From Ciborinia camelliae (Eukaryota > Ascomycota > Leotiomycetes > Helotiales > Sclerotiniaceae), in contig JANPYM010000004.1 in the NCBI GenBank assembly GCA_025890175.1, positions 2,053,134 to 2,117,133 on the forward strand: a stretch of 64,000 nucleotides of DNA, in the 5' to 3' direction. Under the pieces are notes generated by a model. The model was not told the DNA's origin. It did not search any database and worked only from the letters and a program-made list of their open reading frames with translations. Shown piece after piece: positions 56,972 through 64,000 of the stretch. Positions within the stretch are counted from its first letter, which is position 1, and each line of letters begins with the position of its first letter. The position numbers and the translations under genes are program-made.

Positions 56972-59723
56972 GTTGTTGTTATTGTTGGTATGGTTCGTGA
57001 TTTAGTTGTTGGAACGTGGGTTGTGGATTATATTTTTTCTAATTCTATATAACAGTTGTCAGCGGAAGGTGATGGGCAGAAAGTAGGAATGGTAAATTAT
57101 ACGGCACCAGTGTAATCCTCCTGCGAATAGATATTCTTTCAGTCTAAGAGTACCAGTCTCTAACATGATTCCAGCCCCTCGGACGAGCGTGTTGCTGGCT
57201 GGATGGGACAGACTAAAGGAGGCGTGTCAGCACTGGAGATATCATTGTATCTTCGGAATCAAAAACATACATTTGATCCTATATTCTTTTGTAGTGTTTC
57301 CCTGGGCCATGGAATACCGGGTGAATTGGTTGGTGATCTGATTGTTTGATAGGTAATGATAATAATAGCGAGAATTGACATTACGAAGATGAAGCTTTAA
57401 AGATATTCGATAGAGAAGCAAAGACATTGACTATGTTCAATTTTCCAACATACTTGATTGAAAATGGAGTTTTTTTTGTTTTGTTTCGTTTTATTGTTCT
57501 CAAGCAGGATTTACTTGAAAAGCTTGGTAAGAGCACTACCTTGTTATGTCCTATTTGGAAAGAACTTCTAGCGAGTGAAGTCTGATCGGGAAGGAGTCAA
57601 TCCAAGAAAATGTCAGCAATATGATTGTTTGAGGAAGGTACAGAACTCAACAGAAACAGAAATAAAAGGTAAGCACGGGATTCGTTTACAGTCTCCAATT
57701 TCATAATTTCTTTAATTCAAAAATGGCAGAGAACTCAGAAGTGATGAAATTGAATTAGAAACTACTCCGCAAGGTGTTTGGTACGACATAAAATCTTTTG
57801 AAACTACCTGACATTCACTGCGAGGGCATGGCAAGTTCTGGCCATCAGATATTCATCCACTTTCCCAGACTGTGAATATTCTGAAGAATGAGGTGATTCT
57901 AGTTGAACTCGCATTGAATGCACGAACCCCAGTGACAACCCTCCCCTACATAAGCTTCTCCAGATCCCGCAACACATATAATCATACTCAACAAACATGC
58001 ATCGAGAATATTCTTGAAGTGGTATTGAATAGGCCATCGCAATTATTGGAATCTACTTTACTTAGGAGACCAAAATCAACATACGTGCTCCAGAGATTTT
58101 GACGGGGAAATCTAACTGTCATTCTGGGCCCGCTTTCAACTACTTGGAAATATTACTATCATCGTTTATTATCGCCATAGCCATTTTCATTGTGACAATC
58201 CAAGAAGTCGTCAAAAGAACAACGATAAAACGCCGAGTCCTGCACCCCAATCGATCGCAACCTCGTCAACCGCGTAGAGGTACAACCATAAGTTTTACTA
58301 CCTTTGTTCTCCGAGAATCACACTGTAATTGATGGAGTCTACTTTCATAGTAGGTAAACTATTTGTGTGGTTGCGGTGCCAAAAGGACGGGGGTGCCTTC
58401 TTATAGTCATGGTGGCAGAGTGGATATATATCTTTTAACTTATAATCAATACTATTAGATACAGGATCGTATTTTAACAGTTTGATGCATCATTGAACAA
58501 TGAGTGATCTCCACCCCCTTTACCCTGACCCCTAGATTACTTTCATGTAGAAGCTATATAAACTCGAACCACCTCCTCCACTGAAAACCGCAAAGCAGTG
58601 TCAAATTCAGAAATAACAGCACTCTAGGAAACCAAGATTCTGAGGCTGGTTTCCCCATCTATTGCATTGTTCATTCCAGCATCTGTGAGCATTCTGTTCA
58701 TCTATCCATCCATCCATACAATCAACCCATCGCATCGCCGCCAAAAATTCGAAATTCTCGATTCGGCCACAACAACAAGAATGACCCATGACAGGAAAAA
58801 AGACAGGAGTAATACATCGACAACAAATAAGGCCACCCAACAAGATAACAGAACCGTCCGCAGCACGATGCAGCTCAATACCCTCGAGAGCCATTTCAAG
58901 CGATCTAAGATCTGCCGCGACCTCCAACCAAGTTTAACATGACATATTTTGTCTTGATAAGAAGACTTCCAATGTTGGATTAGGGAGAAACTAAAAGTAA
59001 GATTCACCACCGAGCTCAAATCACGCCTAGTGAATAAATCTAGGCACTAGATGTTTTATTCAATAGGTATCAAATATTGAGCAGCTGGATACTGGATTTG
59101 CAGTAGCGGAGAAATAGAGACTTGGGGCTTCGATTTATAGTCCAATAGCCAGTGATTTTTGGTCTTCCATAAATATATTGTGTCAAGTCCGATGAAAACC
59201 TGGGATATTTTCTGATCAGGTGAGTTGATTTGGAATATTGGATCCACTTGGAATATCAGATCATACCTATCCAAAGATTGATATGGTTCAAAAAACAAAA
59301 AAGAAACCGTTCGGGCAATTGGATACAGTGGGCAGGGCCAGCACCGCACGAACCAGAAATCACGCCATGGCACCACTACTCTTAGAAGTCCACACGGAGG
59401 CAAAATTAAAGCTACATTGTTCATCTAGCTAATTGATAGCCATCTCAGCTCATAATATATCTTACATTGCAAACCCAAATGGATGCCCACCACCATCGAA
59501 AAACGCCCCAAAAATCAAAATTGGTATTCCCATTCCCATCAATAATGCTAACAAGCTCTCCCATGCAATGCCAATCATTTTCTTGCGCCGATCATTAAAC
59601 CATTTGCCGTTGCATCCCACATGCCCATTCCCGTCCCCGCTATATATAAGTCCTGCAAATCATAATCTTACACGCCAATGTCACAATTGAAATAAAGTAG
59701 TGATACAAGAAATTTGAGAGTTT
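56972..59723. other. Intergenic, possible small remnants, no firm gene
   Basis: A further TATATAG acceptor like that of the paralogues (about 57060, minus strand) and a short ATG exon-like MAQGNTTKEYRIK with a GTATGT donor (57272-57310, minus strand) hint at a third, older copy. Several 70-100-codon open frames at 57.8-59.4 kb occur on both strands without splice or motif support. Confidence 0.4.
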
Positions 59724-62700
59724 TTAATCCTTGATGAGCTGACCCAATATCAAACTTTGGATTATAACCTCATCATTTACCACCCGAATACGCTTCGGTA
59801 ATGGCGCTGCGACATCGTCCCCCTGACCAGATGCTAGTTTACGTTTTCGCGAACCTTTTGCAGTACTGATTGGCGTATTCTTGAAAACAGCTGCTTCGAC
59901 TGCTTCCATATCCTGCTTGCCATCCACATAAAGCCAATCGTAATCAGAATTTTTGCTTTCTGCATCTAGAAGCATTTTCCTCGCATGATTTAAGTCTTGT
60001 GCTTGGCCAAGACGGGTTGGACCAAGTGCTCGAGTGAGAAAGGTGTAAGGTTTCCGGTTCTCGCCCGCTTTCCCCTTTCCAGTCACAATCAAGATCGATT
60101 TGCCTTCAAGCAGTTTCGATCTTTCGGCGAATGTCTCATTGAGATGAGCATCAGTGGCAGGGTAGGGACGCAAATAGCGGCTCTTGAATGCTCCTAGGAA
60201 TGAAGACTGCCCAGCACAGAGAAGATATGGTAACCAATCGATGATAGTTCCCATGTCCACGCAATCAGATACCCATCGACCTGAGATGCAAGGGAGACCA
60301 AGGGCCAATGCCTGCATATACTTGGCCTTTCTCGAATGCTCATCTGCAATCAGTGCCACAAACCCAAGATTTGTTTCTGAAGACACAACCTCAAGCTCCG
60401 TTTCTCCAATCTCATTCTCTGCAGGACGAGACTTGGATGGTGAAACCAAAGGAGTAAATAACGTTTCGAATCCGTCATCTAATATACGACCCCCATGCCG
60501 TTTGATCAACCAAGTAGCGGCCTCCTTATCTTTTTCCCCCCCGACGTAGGAAACAGCAAAAGCCATGTCATTAAATAGATTGCCAATCGACTTCTTACTA
60601 TTCAAGACCGTTCTTAGAGGTGATATTGATAATGCCAGTGGGTCTTCACTATCTTCATGTGGAGGCAATGAAGATTTCTGGTTCGACGGCGGTGTCGACA
60701 TAGTGCCTTCTTTCTCGCTCGGAACAAGAGATCTACGCGGCCTCCCTCCTTTTGCAACTGGTAGAGGGGTTTCTTCTATAGTTTTCTTGGCCTTGGCAGC
60801 ACCATTGCGTCTTGGACGGCTATTCGTACTTGAATTCGAAGCCGACACCATATCTGGCTCACCGGTAGATGGAAGAGGAGTCGAGGCTATGGACGAGACA
60901 CTCGAAAGCCTTGTATTTCGAGTCGTCTTTGTTTGTGGTTTTGAGTATGTCTGCTTTTTTGATTGGTTCTTTGAGATCCGAGTGGATTTCTGTGGTGGGC
61001 TTCGAGGTAGGCTTTCTCGTCGTCGTTTATTCTTTGGTGGAAGATGCGGTTCTTCAGTCAGAGTTCTTTGATAACGCTCCGCGTCATGTTCAATCGAGGG
61101 CAACGGGGACAAATCCTTTTTCGAATCGGCTTTAGGGGGAAGAGTCAAGTCAGACGGTTGCTCTTCTTCACGTGAGTTGTGATCAGCTGATTCCGTTTCG
61201 GAACTATTTCTTACTTCAGGGGTGATTGGATTCTCTGCAAAAGGGGTGGGAGGCTCCATTGTACTAGGCGCCGATGAAAGATCTGATGAGACTATAGCAG
61301 CAGAACCGGTGGGCACAAGATTGATGGGGCTAGGTGTGGTGGCGACCGAGAATTGAAAATGAGGTTGACGCTTGGGAGTCTGGGGATTGGATAGACCAAT
61401 AACCTCATTAAATTCGGTATCCTCGCCGAATCCTGGTAGGTCATCATATTGATCATCATTTGCCACGCCAAAGGATATGTCTGCGATCTCAGTCATGGGC
61501 TTCAATCGATCGATAGCCGGACTAGTTTCTGGCACGGTGGATGCGACACCATCGGATAGCAGATCTTGCATTATAGCGACGGGTACAGTGAAAGCGTTAC
61601 TGTCCGTGGCCATTTCATTCGACGATTTAGTTTGGTCCTGGTCGGACGGGGCAGGAGCGTTAGAATCCATACACTGAATTCCTTCCGTATTATTCATGAT
61701 GATATTGCCCGCAATTTGAACTGTGACTGAGCTTGCAGGTTGCTGGACCTGTTTTGGTAGCCTTTGAGATGGACTTGTTGGTTCTGCACCACTCTCCTCA
61801 ACATCAGTGGGAGGTAGTGCGCGTTTTCGTGGTCCGGCCACTGGAGAACTTGCAGTAACAACGTTGCTTGAAACAGGGGCAGCTTGAGAGTCGGCAATCA
61901 TATCTTGTTGTGTTGGTTGAGTGTCTCGTGCATCAAACCCTTCACACTGAGCTACATAATCCTCTTCCATACTTCGGCGTCGACCACTCGCAGGAACCTC
62001 CACGGTGGTTGGGGTTGACTCGGAGGCTTTTGGGGTATGAGTTGATGTTAGTTCGGAGGAAGAACGTTGATGATTCCTTGTCCTGGGAGGCCTGCTAGCT
62101 GTACACTGGATGTGCCTGCTGTCTTTTGCCGAGTTGGGCCTGTTGAATGAGTTTGGTCTCCTTAATCCAATCAGGGCAGTTTCTTCGAGTACCTTCCTCT
62201 CTATCTCAGCCTTCTTATGTTTCTTTGATATAGGTTCAATATCTGACTCCGATTCTGAGCCAGAAGATACTTCAGGATGAATCAATTTCCTTCTTTTTTC
62301 TTGCGATTCCTTCATCGATATATATGTATTCTGGGGTTCGCGAACGAATGTCGATTTCCTCGGGCCGGAATTAAAGGATTGAACTTTAGTGACGCTTGCA
62401 GCGGACGTTGCTGAAACGGGGGTATCCGGAGATAGTGATCGCACAAGAGATCGCACGGCACCCGGAGAAATTGCATTGGCAGCCTCTGAACGTCTCACAA
62501 GTGGTGAAGGCTCAACCTCCTGCGGATACCCAAATCCATTATAAACATCCGGTGATGGCCTGGAAGATGTGGGGCTACAGCCTAGTAGTCCAATTGATGA
62601 TGGCTGAGTAGCGCCAAAAAGCTCATCCTCCTTCATTACACTACCTTTCTCGGAGAATGGGTTAACCGGCGGAGCTGGAGTCTGGGGCTCAAAATGAGGT

Positions 62701-63622
62701 TCTTGTATAAAGTCTGTAGCAGTGGGAACAGCTGGTGGATCTTGAGATTCGAAATGATCTTCATCTGGAGCTGATATTGGTTCAAACCCATCAAAGTTTA
62801 TATGCCCAGTATCGTTCTCCTCATACGTACGTGCAGTTGACCATGTGTGTATAGAATTTGGCAGCTTTGAAGGATCCCCAGATATGCCATCCGGTTGCAG
62901 TTCTGACTTAGAGTCTCGTTCTATTGGAATTGGTGGGCTTGAAGAAAATTCGGCATCACAGCCTTCAACATCTTGATTTCTTGACCTGTGTATATCCAAG
63001 CCTTCGTAAACGGACGCAGAATTCTCCTGAGTCAATTCCTTCTCCTCCATTGCTCTAACTGTGGGGCGAGTGAATGGAAGTGGTTTGCCGTTGATATCGA
63101 ATGCCCTCAATTTGCTTTCATCGTCCTTTTTGGCCGTACGGGATTTGAATTTTCGAGAGGAATAATCGGAATGAAGAGGAAGACCATTATTTGTTTGCAC
63201 GGGATTTCGAATTAATGGGTTTAGTGAGTTAATTTCGGAGGTTCTGGCGGTTTCTATCTCAGGAAAAGCTTCCTGGGCTTGACTATCGTTTTCCTCATCT
63301 CCTGCAGGTTTCCTGTCATTATTTGTCGCGTTGAAATTCAAGGCACTTGACGCGACGGGCAGAATTGGCATACTGTCGGCCGCGGCTGATCTCTCCGGAC
63401 TACTCTATTGGTGAGGTAAAATGTCAGTGCCACGCCCCTTGTAAATTTTCAAGTGCCCTGATTTGCTAAAGGTGGTGCAGATCATGCATAGAGCATCGCG
63501 CCGCATCTGTAGCTTACCGAAATAATTGCTTCTTGCAATTCCCTACACTGCTGGGTGTCAAATTCTTCTGGACCCTCACCAATCAAAGCCGCTTGCTCTG
63601 CCTTTGCTTTGGTTCTAAACAT
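59724..63622 (-). CDS. Crb2/53BP1/Rad9-type checkpoint mediator with tandem BRCT
   Basis: Adaptor that links damaged chromatin to the checkpoint kinases. Exon 1 is 63518-63622 (MFRTKAKAEQAALIGEGPEE...), exon 2 is 59724-63404, giving 1261 residues. The first ~960 residues are disordered and Ser/Thr/Pro-rich with several SQ/TQ sites (DTQQ, DTQPTQQ, GATQPSS), expected ATM/ATR targets. The C-terminal ~270 residues are BRCT repeats: LFNDMAFAVSYVGGEKDKEA, GGRILDDGFETLF, FVALIADEHSRKAKYMQALA followed by LGLPCISGRWVSDC, close to the 53BP1 ALALGLPCVS pattern, then LLEGKSILIVTGKG and DYDWLYVDGK. I do not see the Tudor domain that Crb2 and 53BP1 carry before the BRCTs. Length fits fungal Rad9/Crb2 relatives (about 1000-1300). 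Confidence 0.85.
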
Positions 63623-64000
63623 GATGTCGTTATCATAGTTAAGATCAATTTGATTGATTGATCAATTAATTGAAGTTCAAGTTGTTGAATGGACTTGAAA
63701 AGGATAAGATGCTCGCTCTGGAAGAAGATGATGTCGCGAGAAATAAAACGCGATGGAGTTTTGACATTGGTACGCCAAGATGACAGGTCAACACGTGATT
63801 AATTGAGCTATTTTTGAGAAGGTTTAATCAATCTAGTACAGGCAGTCACTAAAAGGCGGGGTGGGGTACAGACCGTATGGGGAAGTATTCACAATCAATT
63901 TGATGGATCATAGTGGGAGAGGGGCCTAACCGTTCCCCCTTTTTTGACTCAATCCTTTTTTCCTAAACTGTTATGCTGTTATAGTAACACTTTTGAAAGT
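63623..64000. other. Upstream region of the checkpoint gene
   Basis: Likely promoter of the minus-strand BRCT gene. It contains ACGCG at about 63748, similar to the core of cell-cycle MCB elements; one short match is weak evidence. Nothing else is seen. Confidence 0.3.

Noticed and set aside
58607..58942. Cys-rich 106-codon minus-strand frame and overlapping 91-codon plus-strand frame
   Set aside because: Neither has splice support or recognisable spacing of Cys; open on both strands.
59056..59690. Open frames of 85-122 codons on both strands
   Set aside because: Immediately downstream of the BRCT gene, AT-rich, without motifs.

Overview
The window is nuclear DNA of a filamentous ascomycete. 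Genes carry 50-80 bp GT-AG introns with CTAAC/CTGAC branch sites, there are no operons, and the proteome (auxilin/Swa2, glucosidase II, CAF-1, Crb2/Rad9, fungal MscL, DUF6594, GFA family) is typical of Pezizomycotina. AT-rich, gene-poor stretches and the look of the proteins suggest a Leotiomycete near Botrytis/Sclerotinia; this is inference. Two runs of ten N (22296-22305 and 36455-36464) show a draft assembly.

Layout. 1-19 kb is an ordinary gene-rich block: an auxilin-like clathrin-uncoating co-chaperone, a mitochondrial DUF1279 protein, seven-exon nucleoside diphosphate kinase divergent from glucosidase II alpha, a fungal MscL channel divergent from a Yar1-like ankyrin protein, and a secreted Thr/Ser-rich repeat protein. 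19-39 kb holds only two recognisable genes (a conserved fungal protein of unknown function and the CAF-1 large subunit) inside very long intergenic DNA full of microsatellites and dispersed TACCTAGGTA-type motifs. 39-50 kb is an accessory-looking block of small multi-exon genes and wrecked genes: a 214-residue acidic-tailed protein beside a ~64 bp minisatellite, a decayed kinase-like gene, a Cys-rich protein with a His-rich tail, a GFA-family pseudogene, a DUF6594 membrane protein, an 87-residue protein behind a duplicated leader, and a caspase-like (C14) protein with a visible His/Cys dyad.

50-57 kb holds a structured, Pol III-like RNA candidate, then a small tail-anchored-type gene (51.2-52.3 kb) and its broken paralogue (55.1-57.0 kb). 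The paralogue has been hit by a 784-bp hAT-like MITE and a ~94-bp repeat; a neighbouring copy of that repeat is itself split by a 368-bp element with 35-bp terminal inverted repeats and a perfect 5-bp target duplication. The window closes with a Crb2/53BP1/Rad9-type BRCT checkpoint protein on the minus strand.

Housekeeping genes here act separately (endocytosis, ER glycan trimming, nucleotide balance, ribosome assembly, chromatin assembly, DNA-damage signalling). The most novel material is the 39-57 kb accessory block: several genes there are split into exons so short that only splice-site reading reveals them.
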